Source of the DNA: a bacterium
GTDB lineage: Bacteria > Planctomycetota > B15-G4
Length of the DNA: 64,000 bases
Reading direction: 5' to 3'
Assembly (NCBI GenBank): GCA_030428785.1
Contig: JAUIEF010000008.1
Span: 1-64,000 of the forward strand
In this document: positions 54,079-64,000 of the stretch, one piece after another
How the letters are laid out: each line of letters begins with the position of its first letter
Numbering within the stretch: the stretch's first letter is position 1
Notes under the pieces: model-generated
Database searches by the model: none
What the model saw: only the letters and a program-made list of their open reading frames with translations
Told to the model about the DNA's origin: nothing
Made by a program: the position numbers and the translations under genes

Positions 54079-54756
54079 ATGTCCACGAGCACGCTGCTGA
54101 GCCGCCCGCAACCGCACACGCTGGCGTGGGCCGATCGTTCGCACGCCGACCGCGCCGACCTCGAGTCCTGCGTCACGCGCGTCTACGGTCGGGCGTACGG
54201 CGCGCGCATCACGCACTTCCACGACCTGCTCGTCGGTGCGCGGAGCGAGGGCGGCGAGCTGCTCGGCGTCATCGGTGCGAGCGCGGCGCCCGTCGGCCCG
54301 ATGTTCCTCGAGGCGTACACCGGCCGGCCGATCGAGCGGTGCCTGCGCGAGCGCACGGGGCGCTTCGTCTCGCGCCGCGAGATCGTCGAGGTGGGGAACC
54401 TCGCGGTGCGGCACCCGGGCACGGCGCGCTGGCTCGTGACGAGCCTCGCGGAGCACCTCGACGCGCGCGGCCACCGCTGGGTCGTGCTCACGGGCACGGC
54501 GCGCGTCCGGCACATCCTCTCGAAGCTGGGCGCCGACCTCCTCGACCTGGGCGCCGCGCCGGGCGAGGCCATGGGCGACGACCTCCCGTCGTGGGGCAGC
54601 TACTACGACAACGACCCGCGCGTCGTCGCGCTCGACCTGCGCGCGTTCTGCGCCGGGTTCTCGCGCGACGCGTCGCTCGTGGGCCGCATGCGTCGCATCT
54701 GGCAGCGCGCGCGTCGCGCCGCCGCGGTCCCGCGCCCCGCGCTCGGCGCCGCCTGA
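54079..54756 (+). CDS. thermostable hemolysin family protein (GNAT-like acyltransferase clan)
   Basis: VTRVYGRAYGARITHFHDLLVGA...LGVIGASAAPVGPMFLEAYTGRPIERCLRERTGRFVSRREIVEVGNLAVRHPGTARWLVTSLAEHLDARGHRWVVLTGTARVRHILSKLGADLLDLG...WGSYYDNDPRVVALDL; GGAGA SD. Confidence 0.85.
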   Translation: MSTSTLLSRPQPHTLAWADRSHADRADLESCVTRVYGRAYGARITHFHDLLVGARSEGGELLGVIGASAAPVGPMFLEAYTGRPIERCLRERTGRFVSRREIVEVGNLAVRHPGTARWLVTSLAEHLDARGHRWVVLTGTARVRHILSKLGADLLDLGAAPGEAMGDDLPSWGSYYDNDPRVVALDLRAFCAGFSRDASLVGRMRRIWQRARRAAAVPRPALGAA

Positions 54757-54757
54757 C

Positions 54758-56236
54758 GTGAACGGCTTCTGGGAGGACTTCGCGGTCCACGCCGCCGGGC
54801 GCACCGCGCTCGTGACGGGCGACGGCCGCGCGATCGGCTACGGCGCGCTCCGCGAGACCGTCGCGGACCTCGCGGACCGCATGCTCGACCGCGACGTGCG
54901 CAGCGTGTGCACGCTCGTGCCGGACGACGAGCAGGGCGCGGCGCTCCTCCTCGCGTCGCTGTGCGCCGGCGCGGTGCTCGTGCCGATCGCGCCCTTCGCG
55001 TCGGCGGAGCAGGTCGCGCACGTGCTCGCGTCCGTGCGGCCGGACCTCGTCGTGGTCGCCGCGGGGAGCCGTCCCGCCGGCCTCGACCTCGAGGCGTGCG
55101 GCACGGAGACGGTGGGCGCGCACGACTGGGTGCTGCGCGCCGGAAGCGCGCGCGCCGACGACCCCGGGCGCGACACCGCGCTCATCACCTACACCTCCGG
55201 CTCGACGGGCACGCCCAAGGGCGTGTGCCTCCCACCGGCGACCCTCGACGCGACCTCCGCCGCGCTCGTCGAGGCGACGGACGCGGGCCCGGACGACCGC
55301 CACGTCCGCCTGCACCCGTTCGCCGTGCTGCTCGAGCTCGTCGGCGGCCTGCTCCGCGCGCTGCGCTGCGGCGCCGAGGTGCACCTGCCGCGGCTCGACG
55401 ACGGCGCGGTCTGCGCGACCGACGGCGCGCGCATCCTCGCCGCGCTCGAGGGCGCCCGCGCGACGTCCGCGATCCTCGTGCCCGCGATGCTCGACGAGCT
55501 CGTGCGCGAGCTCGAGCGGTCGGGGCGAGGCGCGCCGGACACGCTGCGCTTCGTCGGCGTCGGCGGCGCGGTCGTGCCCGAGGCGCTCCTGCGGCGCGCG
55601 GCCGGCGTCGGCGTGCCGGTCTTCCAGGGCTACGGCGCGACCGAGTGCGGCTCCGTCATCGCGCTCAACGGCCCGGACGACGATCGCCCCGGCAGCGTGG
55701 GGCGGCCGTTGCCGCACGTGCGCGTCGAGATCTCCGACGAGGGCGAGATCCTCGTCGGCGGCAAGCTGTTCCTCGGCTACCACGGGGAGCCGCGGCGCGG
55801 CGACGCGCCCTGCCCCGAGGGCGACCTCTGGCCCACGGGCGACCTCGGCTGCCTCGACGAGGACGGCTACCTCCACGTGCGCGGCCGGCGCAGCAACGTC
55901 TTCTCGACGGCGCTCGGCCGCAACGTCTCCGCCGAGTGGCTCGAGGAGCGGCTGCAGTCGCTGCCGTCCGTGCGTCAGGCGGTCGTGTTCGGCGAGGGCT
56001 TCCCCGCGCCGGTCGCCGTGCTCGTCGCGCGCCCGGGTGGCGAGGCCGACGTGCGGCGCGAGCTCGCGCGCCTCGAGCCGGAGCTGCCGTCCTACGCGCG
56101 CCCGTCCGCCGTGCACGTGCGCGCCGCGCCGTTCACCGTCGCGGACGGGCACTGGCTGCCCACCGGTCGCCCGCACCGCGCGGCCATCCTCCGCGACCAC
56201 CTGTCGTTCTTCCGCCCGGCCGAGCCGGTCTCCTGA
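54758..56236 (+). CDS. AMP-binding acyl-CoA ligase/synthetase
   Basis: ITYTSGSTGTPKGVCLPPATL, GYGATECGSVIALNGPDDDRPGSVGRPLPHVRVEI, WPTGDLGCLDEDGYLHVRGRRSNVF. Confidence 0.93.
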   Translation: MNGFWEDFAVHAAGRTALVTGDGRAIGYGALRETVADLADRMLDRDVRSVCTLVPDDEQGAALLLASLCAGAVLVPIAPFASAEQVAHVLASVRPDLVVVAAGSRPAGLDLEACGTETVGAHDWVLRAGSARADDPGRDTALITYTSGSTGTPKGVCLPPATLDATSAALVEATDAGPDDRHVRLHPFAVLLELVGGLLRALRCGAEVHLPRLDDGAVCATDGARILAALEGARATSAILVPAMLDELVRELERSGRGAPDTLRFVGVGGAVVPEALLRRAAGVGVPVFQGYGATECGSVIALNGPDDDRPGSVGRPLPHVRVEISDEGEILVGGKLFLGYHGEPRRGDAPCPEGDLWPTGDLGCLDEDGYLHVRGRRSNVFSTALGRNVSAEWLEERLQSLPSVRQAVVFGEGFPAPVAVLVARPGGEADVRRELARLEPELPSYARPSAVHVRAAPFTVADGHWLPTGRPHRAAILRDHLSFFRPAEPVS

Positions 56237-56267
56237 CCCCGGGCAGCACCTCTCCCGCCCCGGCCCC

Positions 56268-56993
56268 ATGGACCTCCCGACCATGACCACCGTGACCGCG
56301 CCCCGCGGCTTCGACCGTCTGCAGGACAGGACCCGCGACGAGCAGGACGCGCTCCTGCGCATCCCCTTCGTGAAGGCCGCCGTCGCGGGGCGGCTGACGC
56401 TCGACGAGTACGTGGCCTTCCTGACGCAGGCCTACCACCACGTGAAGCACACCGTGCCGTTGCTCATGGCGACGGCGGCGCGTCTCGGGCCCGACCGGCC
56501 CGCGCTCCAGAAGGCGTTCTGCCGGTACGTCGAGGAGGAGCAGGGCCACGAGCAGTGGATCCTCGCCGACATCGCGGCCTGCGGCGGCGACGCCGACGCG
56601 GTGCGCGCGAGCGAGCCGGACACGGCCGCCGAGGTGCTCGTCGCCTACGCGTACGACGTCATCCAGCGGCGCGACCCGGTCGGCTTCCTCGGCATGGTGC
56701 ACGTGCTCGAGGGCACGAGCGTGCGCGCCGCGACACAGGCGGCCGAGGCGATCGCCGACACGCTCGGCCTCCCGCCGCACGCGTTCACCTACCTCTCCAG
56801 CCACGGCTCGCTCGACCTGGAGCACGTGGACTTCTTCGCGGGCGTGCTCGACGTGCTGACGCCGGACGAGGTCGACCTCGTCACGGCGCGCGCCCGCGTG
56901 TTCTTCCAGCTCTACGGGAACGTGTTCCGTTCCCTGTCCCCGACCACGGACCGGTCCGCGGACCCCGCGCCGGCCGACGAAAGGAACGGATGA
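56268..56993 (+). CDS. iron-containing redox enzyme (TenA/heme-oxygenase-like di-iron oxidase fold)
   Basis: YVEEEQGHEQWIL, MVHVLEGTSVRAA, SLDLEHVDFFAGVLDVL: putative Glu/His ligand sets. Confidence 0.82.
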   Translation: MDLPTMTTVTAPRGFDRLQDRTRDEQDALLRIPFVKAAVAGRLTLDEYVAFLTQAYHHVKHTVPLLMATAARLGPDRPALQKAFCRYVEEEQGHEQWILADIAACGGDADAVRASEPDTAAEVLVAYAYDVIQRRDPVGFLGMVHVLEGTSVRAATQAAEAIADTLGLPPHAFTYLSSHGSLDLEHVDFFAGVLDVLTPDEVDLVTARARVFFQLYGNVFRSLSPTTDRSADPAPADERNG

Positions 56994-57907
56994 TGTTCAA
57001 GGACCTTCGCATCCTCCTCACCGGCGCGAGCCAGGGCATCGGGCGGGAGACGGCGATGGCGCTCGCGGAGCGCGGCGCGCGCGTGACCCTCGTGGCGCGC
57101 TCGGCCGAGGCGCTCGGCGAGCTCGCGCACGACATCGTGCAGGCGGGCGGGCAGGCGTACCCGCTCGCGGCCGACCTCACGGACCCGGCGGCGCGCGCGC
57201 GCGTCGTCGACGACGCGATCACCTGGATGGGCGGCCTCGACATGATCGTGAACGTCGCGGGCACGTCGTCCTTCGGGCCGTTCGAGGCCGAGACGCCCGA
57301 GGCGCTCGAGACGCTCGTCACGCTCAACCTCCTCGCGCCCATGCAGCTCTGCCGCGACGCCGTGGAGCGGTTCACGGCGCAGGGTCACGGTCACGTCGTG
57401 AACGCCGGCTCGGTCTTCGGGTCGATCGGCTTCCCGCACTTCGCGGCCTACTCGGCGACCAAGTTCGGCGTGCGGGGCTTCTGCCAGGCGCTGCGTCGCG
57501 AGCTCGCCGGCACGGGCATCGACGTGACCCATGTCGCGCCGCGCGCGACGCGCACCGCTCAGACCGGCGCCTACGCCGACATGGTCGAGGCGACGAAGAT
57601 GCACCTCGACGAGCCCGCGGTCGTCGCGGCGCGCATCGTGCAGGCGATCGAGCGGCGCGAGAAGGACGTCGTCGTGGGCGGGCCGGAGGGCGTCTTCGTC
57701 CGGCTCAACAACTGGTTCCCGCGGCTCGTCGACAGGCTCATGCGCAAGCAGACGGAGACGGCGCGGCCGTTCGCGGAGGCCGCGGCCTCGCGACGCGCGC
57801 TCGCCGCGGGCACGCCGCGCGTCGTGCCCGGAGGCGTCGGCCCGGACACCGACGACGACGCGTCCATCCCCGTGACCCGGACCGCCGCCGCCGGCGGCGT
57901 CCGCTAG
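56990..57907 (+). CDS. SDR family oxidoreductase
   Basis: LRILLTGASQGIGRETAMALAERGARVTLVARS, MIVNVAGTSSFGPFE, HVVNAGSVFGSIGFPHFAAYSATKFGVRGFCQALRREL; start overlaps upstream stop (ATGATG). Confidence 0.93.
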   Translation: MMFKDLRILLTGASQGIGRETAMALAERGARVTLVARSAEALGELAHDIVQAGGQAYPLAADLTDPAARARVVDDAITWMGGLDMIVNVAGTSSFGPFEAETPEALETLVTLNLLAPMQLCRDAVERFTAQGHGHVVNAGSVFGSIGFPHFAAYSATKFGVRGFCQALRRELAGTGIDVTHVAPRATRTAQTGAYADMVEATKMHLDEPAVVAARIVQAIERREKDVVVGGPEGVFVRLNNWFPRLVDRLMRKQTETARPFAEAAASRRALAAGTPRVVPGGVGPDTDDDASIPVTRTAAAGGVR

Positions 57908-57920
57908 GAGGACACCGATC

Positions 57921-58325
57921 ATGACCCTCATGGACGAGACCCGGACCGCCGCGACGACCTCCCCGCACCAGGCGGTGCTCGCGGTGCGCTTCCTGCTCGC
58001 CGCGTTCTTCGTGTTCGTCGCGTGCAAGAACCTCGCGGGCGACGAGGCCATGGCCGGCGACTTCGCGCGCTGGGGCTACGCGGACTGGTTCCGCAAGCTC
58101 ACCGCCTGGCTGCAGATCCTCGGCGCGATCGCGCTCGTGCTCCCGGTGGCGGGCGCCGCCTTCGCGGGCGCCGTGCTGCTCGCCTGCATCCTCGTGGGCG
58201 CGACCGTCACGCACCTCCGTTTCGACCCGCCGACCGCGGCGCTCTCGCCGCTGGTCTTCCTCGCGCTCGTGAGCGTGCTCCTCGTGGCCTACCGCCCGGG
58301 CCGTCCGCCGCTGCCGACGGGCTGA
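57921..58325 (+). CDS. DoxX-like membrane protein
   Basis: 134 aa, four TM: AVLAVRFLLAAFFVFVACKNLAGDEAMAGDFARWGYADWFRKLTAWLQILGAIALVLP. Confidence 0.72.
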   Translation: MTLMDETRTAATTSPHQAVLAVRFLLAAFFVFVACKNLAGDEAMAGDFARWGYADWFRKLTAWLQILGAIALVLPVAGAAFAGAVLLACILVGATVTHLRFDPPTAALSPLVFLALVSVLLVAYRPGRPPLPTG

Positions 58326-58430
58326 ATCCCGCGCTCTTCCGCCCGAGCTCAAGTTCCGGAGTCCCCGCTCCTCCGTGTCCGTGTCCGTGTGCCGGGCGAC
58401 GCCCTCGTCACGGCTCTCCGACGACGAGCC

Positions 58431-58542
58431 GGGCGAGGTCGAGGGGAGGGTCCCGGACGACATGGAGACGAGCCGGGTGCGGAGGCAGCGAGCGACCGTT
58501 CCCGAGCGGCCGTCGGCCGGGACCCTCCCTTCGACCGCGCCC
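58431..58542. other. 26-bp near-perfect inverted repeat with 60-nt loop between convergent genes
   Basis: GGGCGAGGTCGAGGGGAGGGTCCCGG (58431-58456) vs CCGGGACCCTCCCTTCGACCGCGCCC (58517-58542), two mismatches. Confidence 0.75.
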
Positions 58543-58558
58543 GGCGGCACGCCGTCGG

Positions 58559-59296
58559 TCAGCCGAGCGACGTCGACACGCCCTGCACGTCGTCGTCCTG
58601 CTCGAGCGCGTCGACGAGCGCGAGCACCTCGGTCTCCTGCTCCTCGGAGAGCGTCGTCGTGTTGAGCGCGATGTACTCGTCGGTCACCTGCTCGGGCTTG
58701 ATGCCGCGCTCCTCGAGCGCGCGCTGCAGGTTGCCGATCTCCGCGAAGTCGCATCGCAGCACGAGCTGCGGCTCGTCCTTCTCGCCCACGCCCTCCAGGA
58801 TCTCCTCGAGCCCGTGGTCGATGAGCTCCAGCTCGAGCTCGTCGGCGTCGAGGCCCTCGCTCTCGAGCGTGGCGACGTCGACGCGGAACACGCCCATGTG
58901 CTCGAACTGGAACACGACGCTGCCGGAGGCGCCGAGGTTGCCGCCGTTCGCCTTGAAGGTCGAGCGCACGTTGGCCACGGTGCGCGTCGGGTTGTCGGTG
59001 GCGCAGGCCACGATGACCGCGACGCCGTGGGGCGCGTAGCCCTCGTAGACGATCTGCTGGTAGTCGACGGCGTCCTGGCCGCTGGCGCGCTTGATGGCGG
59101 CCTCGACCTTGTCCTTCGGCATGTTCACGGCGCGCGCGTTGGCGACCGCGCGACGCAGCGCCGGGTTCGCGTCGGGATCGGGCAGCCCGGTCTTGGCCGC
59201 CATGGTGATCTCCTTGGCGATCCTCGAGAACGCCCGGGACATGCGGTCCCACCGCGCGAACATCGTCGTCTTGCGCTTCTCGAACATGCGGCCCAT
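58559..59296 (-). CDS. YebC/PmpR family regulator
   Basis: [73 protein letters not shown] ... [48 protein letters not shown]. Confidence 0.95.
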   Translation of the reverse strand: MGRMFEKRKTTMFARWDRMSRAFSRIAKEITMAAKTGLPDPDANPALRRAVANARAVNMPKDKVEAAIKRASGQDAVDYQQIVYEGYAPHGVAVIVACATDNPTRTVANVRSTFKANGGNLGASGSVVFQFEHMGVFRVDVATLESEGLDADELELELIDHGLEEILEGVGEKDEPQLVLRCDFAEIGNLQRALEERGIKPEQVTDEYIALNTTTLSEEQETEVLALVDALEQDDDVQGVSTSLG

Positions 59297-59420
59297 GGCG
59301 GTGATCAGGTCCTGGGGTGTGAGTGGGGCGGGGAGGAGCGGGTGGTGCGGAAAATCGGGAGGGACATCGTACGTCCGGGCTCCTGCGACGCCGAGGGAGT
59401 CTCCCCCGCGACTCCTCTTC

Positions 59421-61997
59421 TTACTGCGCTGGAAGCGCGACGCGGAAGCCCGTGTCGTATTCGCGCAGTCCCGGCTGTGCGTCGAACCGATTGGAGGCGC
59501 GGCATTGGTCGGCGGGTGTCATCCAGCTGCCGCCTCGGAGGATTCCGCCGTTGGGTTGCGCCTTGCCGACTTGCAGCCCATCGCCTTTGGCGAGCTGGCC
59601 CCAACCGTCCACGTAGTCGTCGCGGCACCACTCCCACACGTTCCCGCACATGTCGAACAGGCCGAACGGATTCGGTGCGAACGTGCCAACGGGAGAGGTG
59701 TAGATGAATCCATCATCAGGCTCACCGAGAGGATAGGCGAAGAGCTCGCGGTTCGCACCACTCAGGTTCTCGTTCAGTGCTGTACGGTCCAGTACATTTG
59801 CGTAAGGAGAGAGTTCGCGCCAATCATAGTCTCCGCTGCCCGGGCCCAGGAGCGTGAACGGTAGCTCAACAAAGGTCGGGGACGTGGTGCGCGCTCGACA
59901 AGCGGCTTCCCACTGAGCCTCGGTGGGCAGCGTCAGTCCCAGGCGTGCGGTGAACGTCTGTGCTTCGAACCGGCTAAGTGATTCGACGGGGAGCAAGCCC
60001 GCATCGGTCTCGGCGGGTACGGGGCACCAACCTCTCGAGTCGCCCATGACACGCTCCCATTGAGCGCGTGTCACCTCGAAGCGCCCGAGGTAATACGGTG
60101 CAAGATGGACCTCGACGGGAACTGAGCCTCCCGCGTCGCCCAGCGAGCTCTCGTCGCGGTCGAAGTAGATGTCGAAGAACGGCTGAGCGATTTCAGACTC
60201 AGTTGTGACTTCCCGAGACCCAAGTCGAACGACTCCTCCTGGCAACAACAGCAGCACGATTCCGCGCTCCGGTCCGACCTCATCTGCATGGTCGTACTCC
60301 AGGGGAGTGGAGAAGTCCGCGGTCTCAAGGACCAGGAATGCCCAGAGGCCAGCCGGTTCGGTTGGCCCGAGAGGCAGCAGGTCATCACGCGGCGTGATGT
60401 CGACACCGGCAAAGTCCGGATAGACTGCCAGGGCTGCCAAAGCCTGATCCCATCTCTCGCGAACCCTGCTTGTGTCCGGGCGGAAATGGCTCTCACGCTC
60501 GATGCGTTGTTCGATCAGGAGAGCACGCTCCAGCGCCGCCTCCAGGTCAGGCATGCGCTGGATCTGGCGCTCCAGTTCCGCCACCTGCAGTTCCAGGTCT
60601 TCCTGCGGTTCGAGAGCCTGCGCCCGTAACTGTGACAGTTCAGCATGCCGCCGAGTGAGATCGTCTTCCTGCGCCTGCAATGCTGCCCCGTCACGCTGAA
60701 CTGCCCGGGCATCATCGAGTTGACTCGGCGCCACGAAGAGCATCTGGGATCGACTCAGCACCGAGTCCAACCTCAGGGCACCTGTGAGGTTCCTCTCCCG
60801 ATCACGTGAAGCCTCGAGCGCCTCCACACGATCGCGTTCGAGCGCGAAGCCGCCGACTGACGCACCGAGTCCGCCGAGCAACAGCATGCCAGAGAGCCCG
60901 GCCACGGTTCGGTTGCGGCGAATCCACTTCGAGAACTCAGCCCATGCGCCCGTACGGTAGGCGTGTACGGGACGAACCTCGAGGAACGCGCGGAGGTCGT
61001 CGGCCAGCTCTGCGGCGCTTGCGTAGCGATCGCGCCGGTCGGGCGACATGGCCTTCTGGCAGATGGCCACCAGTTCAGCAGGCACGCCCGGATCGAGTTC
61101 CTGGAGCGGTGTCGGTCGCTCGGCAAGGATCTCCCTCAGGCGATCCACATTCAGCCTCTGTCGTCCGAGTTCCGCGAGGGATGAGGCATGGGGAATGCGC
61201 TTGCCCAGCAGGAGATACAGCATGGCCCCTACTGCGTAGACATCGACACGTTCATCCTGTCGCGTGGCCTCGAAGCTGACCTGCTCCGGAGCCATGAACC
61301 CGGGTGTTCCCTTGGGCGAGGTGATGAGAAGCGCGTCCGCCTCTTGCATCAGCGCCTCGAGCCGGTCGGTCCAAACCCGGTCACCGGCGTCATTGCTGCG
61401 GACGAGGCGCGCCAATCCCCAGTCGATGACCAGCACTTCGCCGTACTCGCCGACCATGATGTTGGCGGGCTTGATGTCTCGGTGGATCACGCCGCGGCTG
61501 TGGGCGAAGGCCAGCGTCTCACACACCCGCTGCACGGTCGCCAGGCAACGTTCGAGAGTCCAATCCTCGTCGCCCTTCCAGCACCGCTTGAAGACCTCCT
61601 CCAAGGTGCCGCCGCGCAATCGGGGCATCACGTAGTACACCTGCCCGTCTGATGTGACGCCCAACTCATGGATGGGTGGAACGCCTGGGTGGTCGAGTTG
61701 GGCCGTGATCTGTGCTTCCTGGAGGAATCGCTCGCGAAGGTCCTCGTTCAGTTCGGGGTCGTTCGCGACCTCTCGGAGAACCTTGACCGCAACAGTGCGC
61801 CGCAAGTCCTTGTCGACGGACTCGAGCACCCGCCCCATGCCGCCCTTGCCGAGCTCGCCGCGTTCCTCGAACGGACTCGCGGCTCGGCGGTGTTTCCTGA
61901 GGCGCAGCAGGAGAGTGTCCCCAGCGACTCCATCGAATCCCCGGCTGTCAGGAGCCGGATCGCTGGCGGGAGTAGGACCGTCATCTGACGCACTCAT
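59421..61997 (-). CDS. Ser/Thr kinase fused to formylglycine-generating-enzyme (SUMF1) domain
   Basis: [61 protein letters not shown]-term [75 protein letters not shown]. Confidence 0.93.
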   Translation of the reverse strand: MSASDDGPTPASDPAPDSRGFDGVAGDTLLLRLRKHRRAASPFEERGELGKGGMGRVLESVDKDLRRTVAVKVLREVANDPELNEDLRERFLQEAQITAQLDHPGVPPIHELGVTSDGQVYYVMPRLRGGTLEEVFKRCWKGDEDWTLERCLATVQRVCETLAFAHSRGVIHRDIKPANIMVGEYGEVLVIDWGLARLVRSNDAGDRVWTDRLEALMQEADALLITSPKGTPGFMAPEQVSFEATRQDERVDVYAVGAMLYLLLGKRIPHASSLAELGRQRLNVDRLREILAERPTPLQELDPGVPAELVAICQKAMSPDRRDRYASAAELADDLRAFLEVRPVHAYRTGAWAEFSKWIRRNRTVAGLSGMLLLGGLGASVGGFALERDRVEALEASRDRERNLTGALRLDSVLSRSQMLFVAPSQLDDARAVQRDGAALQAQEDDLTRRHAELSQLRAQALEPQEDLELQVAELERQIQRMPDLEAALERALLIEQRIERESHFRPDTSRVRERWDQALAALAVYPDFAGVDITPRDDLLPLGPTEPAGLWAFLVLETADFSTPLEYDHADEVGPERGIVLLLLPGGVVRLGSREVTTESEIAQPFFDIYFDRDESSLGDAGGSVPVEVHLAPYYLGRFEVTRAQWERVMGDSRGWCPVPAETDAGLLPVESLSRFEAQTFTARLGLTLPTEAQWEAACRARTTSPTFVELPFTLLGPGSGDYDWRELSPYANVLDRTALNENLSGANRELFAYPLGEPDDGFIYTSPVGTFAPNPFGLFDMCGNVWEWCRDDYVDGWGQLAKGDGLQVGKAQPNGGILRGGSWMTPADQCRASNRFDAQPGLREYDTGFRVALPAQ

Positions 61998-62635
61998 CCG
62001 TCTCGTTCCTCGGGGTGCCGTTCTCGATACAGCGCTGCCAAGCGCTCCCTCGCGCGCCGGGCAAGCTGCTCCGCTCCGCGAGCCGTACGGCCCAGGTGCT
62101 GACCGACCTCCTGCCAGGATTCCTCGAGGTAGAAGCGGAGCACCAGCACCTCGCGCTCCGCCTCCGGCAACTCGGCCAGGCATGCGTCGAGTCGCTGCGC
62201 ACGCTCCTGCTCCTCGGCCCATTCCCGAGGCCCCTTGTCGCGGCACGCGATCTGCTCATCGAGTTCCAGGCGCGCTGTCGAACCCCGTGGGGGGAGAGAC
62301 TGCTCTCGACTGGGGTCGCGACGCGCAGCGCTCTGTCGCCGGGCCTGGTCCCTCAGCGTGTTCTCGGCGATCCGCGCCACCCAGTCGAGGAACCCGTAGT
62401 CGGGCTGCTTGCTGTAACCGTCCAACCCGCGCCAGGCCTTGAGGAAGGCCTCCTGGAGCACGTCAGCCAGGTCGTAGCGTGGTTGGGTTCCGCGGCCCCA
62501 CCGGATGCGCACCACCCTCTCCAGCCGGCGGTAGGAACGGGCGAACAGGATCTCCAGTGACGCGCGGTCACCTGCCCGGATGCGATCGAGGAGGAAGCCT
62601 GTGGTCGGGGGGTCGGGAGGATCCGCAGCTTCCAT
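61994..62635 (-). CDS. ECF-like RNA polymerase sigma factor
   Basis: YRRLERVVRIRWGRGTQPRYDLADVLQEAFLKAWRGLDGY, EREVLVLRFYLEESWQEVGQHLGRTARGAEQLARRARERLAALYRE; 4-nt overlap with kinase; TATCCT 9 nt upstream of ATG 62635. Confidence 0.88.
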   Translation of the reverse strand: MEAADPPDPPTTGFLLDRIRAGDRASLEILFARSYRRLERVVRIRWGRGTQPRYDLADVLQEAFLKAWRGLDGYSKQPDYGFLDWVARIAENTLRDQARRQSAARRDPSREQSLPPRGSTARLELDEQIACRDKGPREWAEEQERAQRLDACLAELPEAEREVLVLRFYLEESWQEVGQHLGRTARGAEQLARRARERLAALYRERHPEERDG

Positions 62636-62773
62636 GGGCTGGACAGGATAAGCAACGTGCGCGAGATTGCGCCGGAGCATTCGACGGGGGAGCGCGTTCT
62701 CGATGCTGGAGCGTGAGCCTTCCGGGCATTCCAGAATGGCTGCAATCCGTTGGCGCACTCATCGAGAACCCAC

Positions 62774-64000
62774 ATGCCGATCCCCATGCTGGCGTTGTTG
62801 CTCGCCATCCCATTGGCAGTCGCGGAGCCCGCGACGTCGCCGGCGAACGGCGTGACCTTCGGGTCCACCGGTGCGGACGGACCGCTCGTCCTGGCTCCCG
62901 GCGAGGTGCGTGTCATCAACCTCGCGATGGAAGGCACCTTGCAGCCGACGGAGTGGCTCGTGCGCTTCGACTACACGATGGTCGAGATCGGGGACGGCGC
63001 GGAGCTGACGTTCGTGAATCACCCAAGCCGCGCGCCGGTGGCGTGGATCGTCATGGGGGACGTCCGGATCGGTGCCGGCGCGACCATCCGGCTCGACGGC
63101 CAGCCGGGCCTCACGTCCGGCGGCTACGCGGAGCCAGGCCCGGGAGGCTTCCGCGGCGGCCGCGGGACGATCGCGGGCTTCCTGGACAACGCCTCCGCCG
63201 GGCTGGGTCCGGGTGGTGCTCGCGGTGACGCGAACGACAATTTCTTCGGCGGCACGGGAGGCTCCCATCGAGGCGTCGGCGGGCTCGGCGAAGGCGCGAA
63301 CTCCGTGGCACAGGCGCCAGTGACGGGAAGCGAGGCCATTGTCCAGCTCGCCGGTGGCAGCGGCGGCGGCGCGGGTCGGCGCAGCTTCGCGGGGCAAGCG
63401 CTCAGCGGGGGTGGTGGGGGAGGCGGCGCGATCCGGATCGCCGCGGACGGCCTGATCGATGTCTCCGGGACCATCGAGGCGCGAGGCGGCGCGGGGGCAG
63501 CGGCCCTCGACGGAGGCGCGGCCGGCGGCGGTGGTTCGGGAGGCGCGGTGCATCTGGCAAGTCTTGCCGGCGTGACCCTGGGTGGGGGAGCGCAGGTCGA
63601 CGTGTCCGGCGGTGCCGCAGGTGCAGGCACCGGACCCAGCGCGGGTGATGCGCCCGAGGGCGGAGCCGGTTCGATGGGCCGCATTCGCATCGACAGCCCC
63701 GGCGGTGCCGTGACGGGGACAGTCCCCGCGACGGCCAGCGTGGGTGTCCCGGACACCATGTCGAGTCTCGCTCCACCGCGCTTGCGAGTGCTCTCGATCG
63801 GTGGAACCAATGCCCCGCCCGACGCCACCCTCGGTGCAGGTCTGGGAGGCAACGACGGTGCACCGGACCTGAACTTCCCAGACGACACGCCGCGCGACGT
63901 GATCGTCGCGACCGAGAACATCCCGGCCGGCAGTGAGATCTGGTTGCGAGTCACGCGCGCGACCGGCCCCGCGACGCTTCACGGGCCCGTCCTGCTGTCG
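62774..64000 (+). CDS. Gly-rich exported protein, 3' end off window
   Basis: Not in ORF track; open from ATG 62774 to 64000 (409 codons): MPIPMLALLLAIPLAVAEPATSPANGVTFGSTGADGPLVLAPGEVRVINLAMEG... with GGSGGGAGRRSFAGQALSGGGGGGGAIRIAADGLIDVSGTIEARGGAGAAA. Confidence 0.8.
   Translation, partial: MPIPMLALLLAIPLAVAEPATSPANGVTFGSTGADGPLVLAPGEVRVINLAMEGTLQPTEWLVRFDYTMVEIGDGAELTFVNHPSRAPVAWIVMGDVRIGAGATIRLDGQPGLTSGGYAEPGPGGFRGGRGTIAGFLDNASAGLGPGGARGDANDNFFGGTGGSHRGVGGLGEGANSVAQAPVTGSEAIVQLAGGSGGGAGRRSFAGQALSGGGGGGGAIRIAADGLIDVSGTIEARGGAGAAALDGGAAGGGGSGGAVHLASLAGVTLGGGAQVDVSGGAAGAGTGPSAGDAPEGGAGSMGRIRIDSPGGAVTGTVPATASVGVPDTMSSLAPPRLRVLSIGGTNAPPDATLGAGLGGNDGAPDLNFPDDTPRDVIVATENIPAGSEIWLRVTRATGPATLHGPVLLS

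Noticed and set aside
1-64000. tRNA/rRNA genes
   Set aside because: Visual scan for T-loop GTTCGANTC motifs with cloverleaf context found only hits inside coding regions; tRNAscan and Infernal would be needed for certainty.

Overview
High-GC bacterial chromosomal segment; gene content and codon style look Planctomycetota-like (inference, not searched). About 40 protein genes can be supported. No rRNA, tRNA, CRISPR array or transposase was recognised. Two edge genes are missing from the ORF track because they run off the window: a Fic-family N-terminus (1-390, -) and a Gly-rich exported protein (62774-64000, +). Main points: (1) a compact operon, thermostable-hemolysin-family acyltransferase / AMP-binding ligase / heme-oxygenase-like di-iron oxidase / SDR / DoxX (54.1-58.3 kb), the best candidate for an uncharacterised biosynthetic pathway; (2) a carbamoyltransferase-DUF5989-ferritin-like / radical SAM-SGNH locus (5.3-10.6 kb) divided by an exact-period 5 x 20-bp array; (3) a recurring TANNNT-N6/7-ATG arrangement at seven starts, suggesting leaderless transcription; (4) a perfect 13-bp hairpin that buries the Shine-Dalgarno of a Cys-rich protein (28.7 kb); (5) a ~2800-aa protein with about 25 alternating IPT/TIG domains encoded by 516-bp repeats, next to a one-TIG paralogue with the same ends; (6) a sigma factor / Ser-Thr kinase-FGE cassette of visibly lower GC near the right edge. 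Very long opposite-strand ORFs in the track are judged to be high-GC shadows. All assignments come from reading the sequence; no searches were run.
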